Shown here one piece after another: positions 14,637-22,451 of a stretch of DNA of 23,901 bases. Every line of letters starts with the position of its first letter. Within the stretch, counting starts at the first letter, position 1. The stretch covers positions 1 to 23,901 of the forward strand of contig CAZYHS010000022.1 in assembly GCA_964647545.1 (NCBI GenBank), in the 5' to 3' direction. A model generated the notes under the pieces. It had not been told where the DNA came from, searched no databases, and saw only the letters and a program-made list of their open reading frames with translations. The position numbers and the translations under genes were made by a program. This stretch comes from CAZYHS01 sp964647545 (GTDB taxonomy: Bacteria > UBA10199 > GCA-002796325 > 1-14-0-20-49-13).

Positions 14637-16247
14637 ATGATCAGTCGCTTGGCAAATTACGGCTTATTAAAGCTGGTTGGATTTCTTTCGGTCGCTTTTG
14701 TCGCCGCCATTTTTTGCGGTTGCAATTTTAAAGTGCCGAAAGAGCCGACGACGCTTGTCTGGCATATCAATTCAGACCCCGACGTTTTAAATCCGATCCT
14801 TTCGACAACTGCAAATGCGTCTGTTGTGGCTGGAGGTTTCATTTACGAAACGATGATCGAGCTTGATAACCGCACGCTTGAGTACAAACCTCATCTTGCC
14901 GAAAGCTGGGAGATTTCGAGCGACCATCTTCAGTTTACCTTTCGTTTAAGAAAAGATGTGCAATGGAGCGACGGGGCTGTGTTTAACGCCGACGACGTGA
15001 TTTTTTCCTACGAAAAAATTGCCGACCCCAAAGTGGACGCCGCTGTCATGCGGACATCTTTTAACGACGTGAAAAATGTTGAAAAACTCGACGATTTTAC
15101 GGTGCGCTTTACCTATGCAAAGCCCTATTTTCGCGGATTTCTTGTCTGCGGCGGGATGCCGATCGTTCCGAAGCATATTTTTGACGACGGGACTAACTTC
15201 AACACGCACAAAGCCAATCGCGCTCCTGTCGGCACCGGCCCATATCTTTTCAAAGAGTGGAAAACGAAACAAAAAATAGTGCTGGTAGAAAATCCGAATT
15301 ATTGGGGGACGCACCCGAAATTAAAGAAGATCGTTTTCAGAATTATCGAAGATTCGACCGTGCCGTTTCAGGAACTTAAAAAAGGGAACATAGATCTTGC
15401 CGAGATACGCGCGATCCAGTGGGAAAAATCGACATCGTCGAATGCGTTCGAATCAAAATTTAACAAGGCAAAATATTTTCTGCCGAACTATTCGTTTATC
15501 GGCTGGAATTCGAAGCGGCCGCAGTTCATTGATGCCAAGGTCAGAAGAGCCATGTCGATGATGGTCCGCAAGAAAGAAATTCTCGAGAAGCTGTTGTTTA
15601 ATAATGCCGTGATGATCGAGGGCGACCAGTATTATTTTGGCGAAGCCTATGACAGGGCAGTCCAACCTCATCCTTTCGACCCCTCGGTGGCGGCGCAACT
15701 ATTGAGCGAAGCGGGCTGGGTCGATTCAAACGGGGACGGCGTTCGCGAAAAGGACGGCGTGAAGTTCGAATTCGAATATATTTATCCATCAGGTTCGCAG
15801 ACATCGGCCCAGATCGCCACGATGCTGCGCGAAGACCTTAAAAAGATCGGAGTGGTTTTGAACCCTCGCGGGCTCGAGTTTAGCGCGCTTACGCGGGCGC
15901 TTGACGAACGAAGTTTCGATGCAGTTACTCTTGCATGGGCCATGCCCCTTGAAAACGATCCGTACCAGCTTTGGCACTCGTCGCAGATCGCCGAAGGTTC
16001 GAACTTTGTCGGCTTTAACAATCCTGAGGCCGACAAGTTGATAGAAGCCGCCCGCGTTGAGTTTGACCGTTCGAAACGGAACGAATATTTCAGACAATTA
16101 CAGAAAATTTTGCACGAAGAGCAGCCTTATACTTTTATGTTTACGTCGGCGACCTTGCTTGCGTACAGCAAGCGTTTCACCGGAGTCGAAATCTACAGGC
16201 TCGGAGTCGATACCAAGGAGTGGGGCATTGATACGCTATCTCATTAA
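14637..16247 (+). CDS. Peptide/oligopeptide ABC transporter substrate-binding lipoprotein (SBP_bac_5 family)
   Basis: This 536-residue binding protein captures its ligand outside the inner membrane and delivers it to the permeases encoded next. The signal peptide ends in a lipobox, IFCGC, with Cys29, so it is a tethered lipoprotein. Family features are a start near TLVWHINSDPDVLNPILSTT (40-59), the signature block RLRKDVQWSDGAVFNADDVI and VGTGPYLFKEW in the middle. A strong AAGGGGGAAG lies just before ATG 14637. The ligand is probably short peptides by family, but nickel, sugars or other solutes are known for relatives. The end overlaps the oppB-like start by 20 nt. Confidence 0.92.
   Translation: MISRLANYGLLKLVGFLSVAFVAAIFCGCNFKVPKEPTTLVWHINSDPDVLNPILSTTANASVVAGGFIYETMIELDNRTLEYKPHLAESWEISSDHLQFTFRLRKDVQWSDGAVFNADDVIFSYEKIADPKVDAAVMRTSFNDVKNVEKLDDFTVRFTYAKPYFRGFLVCGGMPIVPKHIFDDGTNFNTHKANRAPVGTGPYLFKEWKTKQKIVLVENPNYWGTHPKLKKIVFRIIEDSTVPFQELKKGNIDLAEIRAIQWEKSTSSNAFESKFNKAKYFLPNYSFIGWNSKRPQFIDAKVRRAMSMMVRKKEILEKLLFNNAVMIEGDQYYFGEAYDRAVQPHPFDPSVAAQLLSEAGWVDSNGDGVREKDGVKFEFEYIYPSGSQTSAQIATMLREDLKKIGVVLNPRGLEFSALTRALDERSFDAVTLAWAMPLENDPYQLWHSSQIAEGSNFVGFNNPEADKLIEAARVEFDRSKRNEYFRQLQKILHEEQPYTFMFTSATLLAYSKRFTGVEIYRLGVDTKEWGIDTLSH
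16215..16220 (+). promoter_or_regulatory. Shine-Dalgarno deciding the oppB TTG start
   Basis: AAGGAG lies seven nt before TTG 16228, inside the end of the binding-protein gene. It fixes the start and explains the 20-nt overlap. Longer frames upstream in the same phase lack a transporter-like sequence. Confidence 0.65.
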
Positions 16248-17232
16248 AAGACTTGCGCTGATAATTCCGACGTTCATAGGCATTACGCTCATAACGTTCG
16301 CGATAATTCAGCTCGCCCCCGGAGATCCTGCGCAGCTCAAGATGCAATCCGGCGGCCCGGGGATCAAGAGCGAAGCGGTGGCAAAAACGGTTATCGCGCA
16401 GACCCGTGAACTTTACGGCCTCGACAAGCCCTTGCCTGCTCAATATTTCGGCTGGCTGAAAAGGCTTGCGACGCTGGATTTTGGCACCTCCTTTAAAGAT
16501 CATAGACCGGTCCTCGATAAAATAGCCGAGACTTTGCCCATCACTCTGACGCTGAATATCTTGTCGATAATTATTATTTATATCGTTTCGGTGCCGCTCG
16601 GCATCTTTTCCGCGCTTCACCCGAAAAGTATTTTTGATAAATTCATGACGCTTTGCATGTTCGTTTTGTATTCGCTTCCGTCGTTTTGGGTGGCATCGTT
16701 GCTGATAGTTTTTTTGGGGGGCGCCGATTATTTTGACATTTTCCCGATCGTCGGGTTTGTGTCGGACGGCGCCGAGTCTTTGCCTTGGTATGGTTGGCTC
16801 GGGAACGTAGCGTGGCATCTTGTTTTGCCGCTCGCCTGTTTGACCTACGGCGGTTTTGCGTTTCTTTCCAGATTTTCGCGCTCATCGATGCTCGAAGTCA
16901 TCAGGCAGGATTACATAAGGACCGCGCGCGCGAAGGGCCTCTCCGAATGGAGAGTTATTTTCAAGCACGCTTTGCGTAATTCGATGATCCCACTGCTGAC
17001 GCTTATGGGGACGTTATTGCCGGCGTTGCTTGGCGGTTCGGTTATTATCGAACAGATTTTTTCCATCCCCGGGATGGGGCGCTTGAGCTTTGAATCGGTG
17101 TTGTCACGCGACTATCCGACAATTATGGCAATTGCCGCGATCGACGCCGTGCTTACTCTTATAAGCATTTTGATTGCAGATGTTTTGTACGTTGCCGTCG
17201 ATCCGAGAGTTTCTTTCGAGGGGCGCGGCTGA
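16228..17232 (+). CDS. oppB: Peptide ABC transporter permease, OppB/DppB family
   Basis: This 334-residue inner-membrane protein is one of two permease subunits. It begins with IRYLIKRLALIIPTFIGIT, the typical N-terminal helix of the family, followed by IIQLAPGDPA. The large periplasmic loop contains YGLDKPLPAQYFGWL. The cytoplasmic EAA loop that contacts the ATPases is DYIRTARAKGLSEWRVIFKH. About six helices are present. The TTG start at 16228 is selected by the AAGGAG before it and by family N-termini. The window between this gene and the next is 38 nt with a good ribosome-binding site for oppC. Confidence 0.93.
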   Translation: MIRYLIKRLALIIPTFIGITLITFAIIQLAPGDPAQLKMQSGGPGIKSEAVAKTVIAQTRELYGLDKPLPAQYFGWLKRLATLDFGTSFKDHRPVLDKIAETLPITLTLNILSIIIIYIVSVPLGIFSALHPKSIFDKFMTLCMFVLYSLPSFWVASLLIVFLGGADYFDIFPIVGFVSDGAESLPWYGWLGNVAWHLVLPLACLTYGGFAFLSRFSRSSMLEVIRQDYIRTARAKGLSEWRVIFKHALRNSMIPLLTLMGTLLPALLGGSVIIEQIFSIPGMGRLSFESVLSRDYPTIMAIAAIDAVLTLISILIADVLYVAVDPRVSFEGRG

Positions 17233-17270
17233 TTTTGATTTGAAGAGATAAATTAGAACAGAGGAGCCAA

Positions 17271-18107
17271 ATGTCGTACTGGCAGCTTGTTTGGAGACAA
17301 TTTAGCAGCAACCGCCTCGCCATGACGGGCTTTGTGGCGGTTTGCCTGTTATTCATCGTCGCCATTTTTGCAGGTTATATCGCGCCGTTCGATCCTAACG
17401 CATTTGATCTGAGCAGCGCGCTGATGTCTCCAAGCAAAACGCACATTTTCGGAACAGATGCGCAGGGGCGCGACGTTTTTTCACGCATGGTATTTGGTTC
17501 CCGTGTTTCGCTCACGGTCGGTTTTGTCGCGGTGGCAATTTATGTTTCTATCGGAATTTTGCTCGGAGCTCTTGCGGGCTACTACGGCGGCTGGGTCGAT
17601 ATGATTGTCTCTCGGGTCATTGAAATCATGCTTTGTTTCCCGACGTTCTTTCTCATTCTGGCGATTTTGGCTTTTGTCGGCCCGTCAATTTACAACATCA
17701 TGATCGTCATCGGCCTTACCGGATGGACCGGTATTGCCCGTTTGATTCGCGGCGAATTTTTGAAATTGAAGAATCAGGAGTTCGTAGTTGCGGCGAAGGC
17801 TTGCGGTGCTAGCGATGCGCGGATAATTTTCAGACACGTGCTTCCAAATGCCTTGGCTCCGGTTCTTGTCAGCGCATCATTTGGGGTTGCATCTGCGATT
17901 TTGGTCGAGTCGTCGCTGAGCTTTCTTGGATTCGGTGTGCCGCCGCACGTGCCGAGCTGGGGCGAGATCCTTTCCGGCTCCCGCGAATATATGGACGTTG
18001 CTTGGTGGCTGACAATAGCGCCGGGCGTGGCAATCTTTTTGACGATCACGGCATACAATCTCGTCGGTGAGGGGCTTCGCGACGCGATTGACCCGAGGCT
18101 GAAATAG
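17271..18107 (+). CDS. oppC: Peptide ABC transporter permease, OppC/DppC family
   Basis: This 278-residue partner permease has an N-terminal OppC-type segment (WRQFSSNRLAMTGFVAV), then FGTDAQGRDVFSRMVFGSRV, a stretch that marks DppC/OppC proteins. Its EAA loop is FVVAAKACGASDARIIFRHV. Helices follow the expected pattern. The start ATG 17271 has GAGGAG at 17261-17266. It is followed by 91 nt without a gene before the ATPase genes, the only gap of this size in the transporter cluster. Confidence 0.94.
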   Translation: MSYWQLVWRQFSSNRLAMTGFVAVCLLFIVAIFAGYIAPFDPNAFDLSSALMSPSKTHIFGTDAQGRDVFSRMVFGSRVSLTVGFVAVAIYVSIGILLGALAGYYGGWVDMIVSRVIEIMLCFPTFFLILAILAFVGPSIYNIMIVIGLTGWTGIARLIRGEFLKLKNQEFVVAAKACGASDARIIFRHVLPNALAPVLVSASFGVASAILVESSLSFLGFGVPPHVPSWGEILSGSREYMDVAWWLTIAPGVAIFLTITAYNLVGEGLRDAIDPRLK

Positions 18108-18198
18108 ATTTTTGTGATGTGTCTGTCGGCCCCGCAGCTTTATGCGTGGAGCTCGTGAAGAAAATTAGACCTCCGATTAATACTTCGGGGTGACATGA
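18108..18198. other. Short gap between oppC and oppD
   Basis: These 91 nt hold no convincing gene. A tiny ATG-AAT-GAA-TAA reading frame starts at 18195 and overlaps the oppD ATG at 18199 by two codons. GGGGTG (18187-18192) can serve as the ribosome-binding site. An internal promoter is possible but no clear -10/-35 pair is seen. Confidence 0.35.
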
Positions 18199-18987
18199 AT
18201 GAATAATTTGCTCGAAATAAAAAATCTAAGCGTCTGCTTCGACACCTCCGACGGACTTGTGCGCGCGGTGGATGGAGTCAGTTTGAACGTCGGACGCGGC
18301 GAGGTTGTCGCACTTGTGGGGGGCAGCGGCTCAGGCAAAACCGTTACGGCGTTATCTGTTTTGAAGCTCTTGGACAGACCGGGGAGAATTTCCGGCGGAG
18401 AAATATTTCTCGATGGAGCCGACGTATTAAAGATGAAAGATGACGAAGTGAGAAAGATTCGTGGGGCAAAAGCCTCGATGATATTTCAGGAGCCGATGAC
18501 GAGCCTGAATCCGGTCTTTACCATCGGCGACCAGATAATCGAAACAATGCTGGTTCACAAAAGGGCCGCCAGAAAATCCGACGCCCGCGACAGGGCGGTC
18601 GAATTGCTGGAGCTTGTAAAAATTCATGATGCCTCTTCGCGGCTTGGTGCCTATCCGCATGAACTCTCCGGCGGACAGAGGCAGCGCGTAATGATCGCGA
18701 TGTCCCTTGCCTGCAATCCGAGACTTTTGATTGCCGACGAGCCCACAACCGCGCTTGATGTCACGGTGCAGGCTCAGATTTTGGAGTTGCTTGGCGATTT
18801 GAGAAGGCGGCTAGGGCTTTCGATACTTTTTATTACGCACGATTTTGGAATCGTCGCACAATTCGCCGACAGAGTTTATGTCATGCAGCACGGTAAGGTC
18901 GTTGAAGAAGGGGATGTGTTCGAAATTTTCTCGAAGCCTAAGCACGAATATACGCAGAAGCTTTTGCGCGCCGTGCCGGTTTTTTAA
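18199..18987 (+). CDS. oppD: Peptide ABC transporter ATP-binding protein, OppD/DppD family (short form)
   Basis: This 262-residue ATPase has all nucleotide-binding elements: Walker A GGSGSGKT (41-48), Q-loop Q97, signature LSGGQ (156-160), Walker B LLIADE with E181, and the H-loop H214. Family members are usually near 320 residues, with a C-terminal oligopeptide extension carrying a cysteine cluster. Here the protein ends at HEYTQKLLRAVPVF, immediately after the extension begins, and the cysteines are absent. The ATPase itself should be functional. The ATG at 18199 follows the GGGGTG site. The stop is 3 nt before the oppF start. Confidence 0.92.
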   Translation: MNNLLEIKNLSVCFDTSDGLVRAVDGVSLNVGRGEVVALVGGSGSGKTVTALSVLKLLDRPGRISGGEIFLDGADVLKMKDDEVRKIRGAKASMIFQEPMTSLNPVFTIGDQIIETMLVHKRAARKSDARDRAVELLELVKIHDASSRLGAYPHELSGGQRQRVMIAMSLACNPRLLIADEPTTALDVTVQAQILELLGDLRRRLGLSILFITHDFGIVAQFADRVYVMQHGKVVEEGDVFEIFSKPKHEYTQKLLRAVPVF

Positions 18988-18990
18988 ACT

Positions 18991-19800
18991 ATGCCTCTAA
19001 TTGAAACATACGGATTGACAAAGACCTATCCGCTAAAGCGTGGATTTTTCGGCTCTTCGAAAGAGCTTCTTCATGCGGTAAAGAGCTGCACTCTTACGAT
19101 TGATAAGGGCGAGTCTTTGGGACTGGTGGGCGAGTCTGGGAGCGGCAAATCGACGCTGGGTCGTCTTATCCTCGGGTTGTTGAAACCGACAAGCGGCCGA
19201 ATTATTTTTGACGGATTTAACATGGCGTCTCTCTCTAAAGAAGAGACAAAAAAAGTTAGGCGCCGCATGCAGATCGTTTTTCAGGACCCTTTTTCATCGT
19301 TGAACCCTAGAATGATGGTCGGCGATATTGTAGCCGAACCGCAGATCATAGCGGGCATGATAGACAGTCGTGAAAGATTTGATGCCGCGGCTCTTCTTCT
19401 TGAGTCTGTCGGTCTTAAGGCAGACCATGCAAGGCGTTATCCGCACGAATTTTCAGGCGGACAGCGGCAGCGCATTTGCATCGCAAGGGCAATTTCCGCT
19501 TCGCCCGATTTCATCGTCTGCGACGAACCCGTATCGTCACTTGACGTTGCCGTGCAAGCCGAGATATTGGGGCTGTTCGCGGAACTGCGCAAGAAGATCG
19601 GTGCGGCATATCTTTTTATTTCGCACGACCTTCGAATAGTTTCGAAGATATGCGACAGAGTGGCCGTGATGTCCCGCGGCGAAATAGTCGAGGTTCTTGA
19701 AGCTGGAAAAATAAGGGAAGCAAAGAACCCGTACACAAGAAAGCTGCTCGATTCGGTTCTTATCGCAGATCCGGCGGCTAGGAGAAAAAATGAGAAATAG
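18991..19800 (+). CDS. oppF: Peptide ABC transporter ATP-binding protein, OppF/DppF family
   Basis: This 269-residue second ATPase of the importer has Walker A GESGSGKST (47-55), Q98, signature FSGGQ (154-158), Walker B FIVCDE with E179, and H212. It carries the OppF-type N-terminus (KTYPLKRGFFGSSKELLHAV) and a short C-terminal extension (NPYTRKLLDSVLIADP). The two unequal ATPases would form a heterodimer under OppB/OppC. The start has no strong Shine-Dalgarno and is probably coupled to the oppD stop. The end overlaps the next lipoprotein start by 11 nt. Confidence 0.93.
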   Translation: MPLIETYGLTKTYPLKRGFFGSSKELLHAVKSCTLTIDKGESLGLVGESGSGKSTLGRLILGLLKPTSGRIIFDGFNMASLSKEETKKVRRRMQIVFQDPFSSLNPRMMVGDIVAEPQIIAGMIDSRERFDAAALLLESVGLKADHARRYPHEFSGGQRQRICIARAISASPDFIVCDEPVSSLDVAVQAEILGLFAELRKKIGAAYLFISHDLRIVSKICDRVAVMSRGEIVEVLEAGKIREAKNPYTRKLLDSVLIADPAARRKNEK

Positions 19801-20314
19801 AAAAATATTTTTTGCGGTCGCGGTATTTTGTGCGGGAGTTGTTGCGTTTTCGTGCGGCAGGGTCCCCGACAATTCGAAGGCCGACAAAAAGAGCAATCTT
19901 GTGAGAATTCCAAGCGGTTCAAATATTCCGTCGCTTGGCATCGCCTTTGACGCGAGTTACGATCCTTCGACCGATGATATTGTCCCCGGCTACAAGATAT
20001 TGAGCGTCGCGATCAGCAACGGTTCAATAGATATTATGGGGACAGATTCGACCATCGACAAATGGTACGTCGTTGACATTAAAGGCTCGAAGCACGAAGC
20101 AATTATCGACCTTAAAAATACTGATCCCGCAACCTATGCTTCACTGCCGCCTCGCCTTCGTCAGATGGTGAGCTATCCTCTGCTTGTGCAGGTTGGCGAA
20201 ACCCGCGTTATCGACCTTCTTTTCAAAAAGGGCGTGAATCTAGACGCTTTCAAATTCGTGCGTTTTCAGAGCGGCTCGCTTAAAAAGATAATCGAAATCA
20301 TTTCGATGGAGTGA
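19790..20314 (+). CDS. Small lipoprotein of unknown function, coupled to oppF
   Basis: This 174-residue protein has a signal peptide with lipobox VAFSC (Cys22) followed by a short Lys/Asp/Ser linker. The rest is a single globular domain with beta-rich segments (YKILSVAISNGSIDIMG) and an alternating strand/helix pattern, without a motif I recognise. Its start overlaps the end of oppF by 11 nt and has AGGAG at 19780-19784, so it is probably made together with the transporter. It could be an accessory of the importer or an unrelated envelope protein. Function is unknown. Confidence 0.8.
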   Translation: MRNRKIFFAVAVFCAGVVAFSCGRVPDNSKADKKSNLVRIPSGSNIPSLGIAFDASYDPSTDDIVPGYKILSVAISNGSIDIMGTDSTIDKWYVVDIKGSKHEAIIDLKNTDPATYASLPPRLRQMVSYPLLVQVGETRVIDLLFKKGVNLDAFKFVRFQSGSLKKIIEIISME

Positions 20315-20337
20315 GTTCTATAAGAGTGCAGCGTTGC

Positions 20338-20375
20338 CGTTATTGCGATACCCGCAAGGGCCGTGGCAATCCCCC
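20338..20375. repeat. Palindromic repeat between convergent genes
   Basis: ATTGC (20342-20346) pairs with GCAAT (20366-20370), and inside it CCC-GCAA-GGG (20351-20360) forms a small hairpin with a GNRA loop. The frame CGTTATTGCG...GGCAATCCCCC parallels the reverse complement of the insert in tlyA (CGTCATTGCG...GCAATCCCC). It lies in the 81-nt gap (20315-20395) between the coupled lipoprotein and the convergent histidine kinase. It may help end transcription on both strands but lacks a T-tract. Confidence 0.65.
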
Positions 20376-20395
20376 GCGTAACTTGTGTATGATTA

Positions 20396-21241
20396 TCATT
20401 CCGAAATTGAATCGTCGGGCGAAGCGGCTTCTGAGCATTTCGGAAGGTTGACGGCAAATATCGTTCCTATGCCGTTTTGAGAGTGTAGAGCGATGCTACC
20501 TCCGAGCTTTTCGATCTCATCTTTGCAAAACGAAAGCCCGATACCCGACCCCGCTATTTTCCCTCGGGTAAATCCGTCATCGAAAACCTTGTGTGCGTCC
20601 GGCGTTGCGATTCCCCCTCCGTCGTCAAGCGTTTCGATTCTGGTGAAACCGATTTCGTTCAGTAAGCGCACGAGCACGCGTTTCGAGCCGCTGGCTTCGA
20701 TAGCGTTATTGATGAGATTTACCAGAACTCTGTTGATCGTTTCGCTATCGGCGTCCGAATCTGTTTTTGCGATGCGCACTTTCAGCTTCACTCCCATGCG
20801 TCTGGCGTATGGCCGAACCTCTTTGACCGCGCTTCGTACAATGTCCGACATTTCACATCTTTTCACCGGCTTATCTTTTCCGGCGATAGCCTCAAGAAGC
20901 AGTTCGATCTTATCAAGCGCCTGATTGACGGTGGCGATCTTTCCCGATTCGTCACACGCAAGCGGCTTTTCTATGTTCCTTTCGCAATAGTTGTCGAATT
21001 CGAGCCTTATCTCTTTTGTCGTGCTTTGCGCGTCGATCTTAAAAAAAACAATAAATTCGTCGCCCGAATTTTCGTTTGCGATGAGGCGGGAGCGAAGTTC
21101 GCCGATTTTTGCGACGAGTTTGTCCACTTTTTCAAGTGCCGTGGTCAGTTCGGGCCTCTTTTGTGTGAACCATCTCACCACCGTTAATGGTGAAACTATG
21201 TCGTGCAAAATGCGGCGGGTATCTTTGGCGACGTTTCTCAT
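20396..21241 (-). CDS. Soluble histidine kinase without visible sensor domain
   Basis: The 281-residue product has an H-box-like LHDIVSPLTVVRWF (12-25, His13) and an ATPase domain: N-box NLINNAIEA (175-183), G1 DDGGGI (206-211), F-box FDDGFTRG and G2 GSGIGLS (231-237). There is no transmembrane segment or obvious PAS/GAF domain. Between the H-box and the helix before the ATPase domain are about 100 residues, more than a usual dimerisation domain, including an inserted region (about 55-105). No response regulator is adjacent. It is convergent with the opp genes and divergent from the Ser/Thr kinase pair. The partner is unknown; the C-terminus ends in an acidic Ser-rich tail. No clear Shine-Dalgarno is seen. 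Confidence 0.85.
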   Translation of the reverse strand: MRNVAKDTRRILHDIVSPLTVVRWFTQKRPELTTALEKVDKLVAKIGELRSRLIANENSGDEFIVFFKIDAQSTTKEIRLEFDNYCERNIEKPLACDESGKIATVNQALDKIELLLEAIAGKDKPVKRCEMSDIVRSAVKEVRPYARRMGVKLKVRIAKTDSDADSETINRVLVNLINNAIEASGSKRVLVRLLNEIGFTRIETLDDGGGIATPDAHKVFDDGFTRGKIAGSGIGLSFCKDEIEKLGGSIALHSQNGIGTIFAVNLPKCSEAASPDDSISE

Positions 21242-21470
21242 AAGTAGCTAAAACATAAGCATATTTTATGCCAAGCGGCTTAGATATAACCATTTGAAAT
21301 TATTCAATAAATTTGGCTAAAACGGGGCTTTGTCGTCTAATGCTGGAGTAAGAAATTCTCAAGCCGGTAACTTTGCTCTCCAGATTTTCAAACGTCGCAA
21401 AAATGATTTCTTGGGGTGCAAAAATTATGTTATCTTGCGTTCGCTAATATTCACAATCGACGGGGGAGAT
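21242..21470. promoter_or_regulatory. Divergent intergenic region, histidine kinase / Ser-Thr kinase pair
   Basis: These 229 nt separate two divergent signalling genes. A perfect inverted repeat GCATA-TTT-TATGC lies at 21259-21271, just upstream of the histidine kinase start. GCTAAAAC occurs at 21247-21254 and again at 21316-21323. Both are operator candidates but could be chance in this AT-rich stretch. A TATCTT box (21431-21436) upstream of the pseudokinase is -10-like with only a weak -35. GGGGGAG precedes ATG 21471 at close spacing. Confidence 0.4.
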
Positions 21471-22451
21471 ATGCCGCGACTTAAAATGGCAGGTTACACG
21501 GTAATTTCAAAGCTCGACAGCGGTTCGCGCAGGATCGCGTGCCTTGCCAGAGACGACGACCAAAAAGAGCTGATGTTGATTCAGCCGGACATTCAAAAGA
21601 TAAAAATGCTCTTTGTTTCCAAGTGCGAAGAGAAAGATTTAAAAAAACGCGAAGCCCTTGCGAACGAATTCGTAAAGAACGAGAAAGAAAAGTTTAAGAA
21701 CGATTTTGAAAAAGTGCGCGGGCTTTATCATCCGCACGTTGCGCAGGTTCTAAAGGTTGTGTTCGACGCAGAGGGTGAAAATTACGTCGCCATTTGCGAA
21801 TATCCGGCCGGAGAGAACATTTTTGCGGCAACCCGCGGGCTCACATGGCTGCAAAAGACGGCGCTTATCGCGCAGGTCTTGTCGGGGCTGCAATTCATTC
21901 ACAACAACGGTTATCTGCATTTAAATATCAAGTCGCGCTATGTTCGCGTCGAGCTAACCCAGCTTAAGACAAAGCTGACAGATTTTGGATACGCCTACGA
22001 GCCAAACGGCATGTACGACGGCAAGCTTAGAGGCTCCGCATATTCGGTGGCTCCCGAAGTTGTGCTTGGACAAAATAATCGTGTCGATGCCCGAGCAGAT
22101 ATCTATTCGGTGGGCGTGCTTTGGTATTATATTTTGACCGGAAAATTTCCGTTCCCGAATCGGGACAAAGCGCGCACGAGTCTAGAGAGCCTTTCCGAAC
22201 TTGTGAAGGGCGAGGACAAGCCGATGGCGGTTTTTTACAGCGACCCGACGATCCCAAATGAGTGCAACGAGATCGTCATGAAAATGCTCGAGCGCGATCC
22301 GAACAAGCGGTTTGCAAGTGCCGAAGAGGCGCGCGCGGAAATTTTGGAGCGCTGGCCGGAAACAAACGAGGAAAATCTCGACAAAACGCTTTCGACGATG
22401 CGGGTCTTGTCCGCCGAGCCGAGCATAGAAGAACCCGACGATGAACTATAA
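21471..22451 (+). CDS. Ser/Thr protein kinase-like pseudokinase
   Basis: The 326-residue protein has an overall eukaryotic-type kinase fold but has lost key catalytic residues. The VAIK lysine site reads ELMLIQ (33-38), so Lys is replaced by Ile37. The HRD/HLD loop reads HLNIKSRYVRV (150-160): Asn152 replaces the catalytic Asp and Tyr157 replaces the Mg-binding Asn. The DFG (171-173), APE (194-196) and C-lobe (ADIYSVGVLWYYILTGKFPF) are kept. Compared with the downstream kinase, about 24 extra charged residues sit between the beta-3 region and HPH (87-89). No transmembrane segment is seen. It is probably a scaffold or allosteric partner of the kinase whose gene overlaps it by 11 nt. An upstream extension in frame has no kinase-like residues, so ATG 21471 is chosen. 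Confidence 0.85.
   Translation: MPRLKMAGYTVISKLDSGSRRIACLARDDDQKELMLIQPDIQKIKMLFVSKCEEKDLKKREALANEFVKNEKEKFKNDFEKVRGLYHPHVAQVLKVVFDAEGENYVAICEYPAGENIFAATRGLTWLQKTALIAQVLSGLQFIHNNGYLHLNIKSRYVRVELTQLKTKLTDFGYAYEPNGMYDGKLRGSAYSVAPEVVLGQNNRVDARADIYSVGVLWYYILTGKFPFPNRDKARTSLESLSELVKGEDKPMAVFYSDPTIPNECNEIVMKMLERDPNKRFASAEEARAEILERWPETNEENLDKTLSTMRVLSAEPSIEEPDDEL

Noticed and set aside
16057..16227. An upstream extension of the oppB frame by 57 codons
   Set aside because: The extra residues overlap the binding-protein gene and do not look like a permease N-terminus. TTG 16228 has an ideal AAGGAG.
21330..21470. An upstream extension of the pseudokinase frame
   Set aside because: No ribosome-binding site supports the far start, and the added residues show no kinase features.
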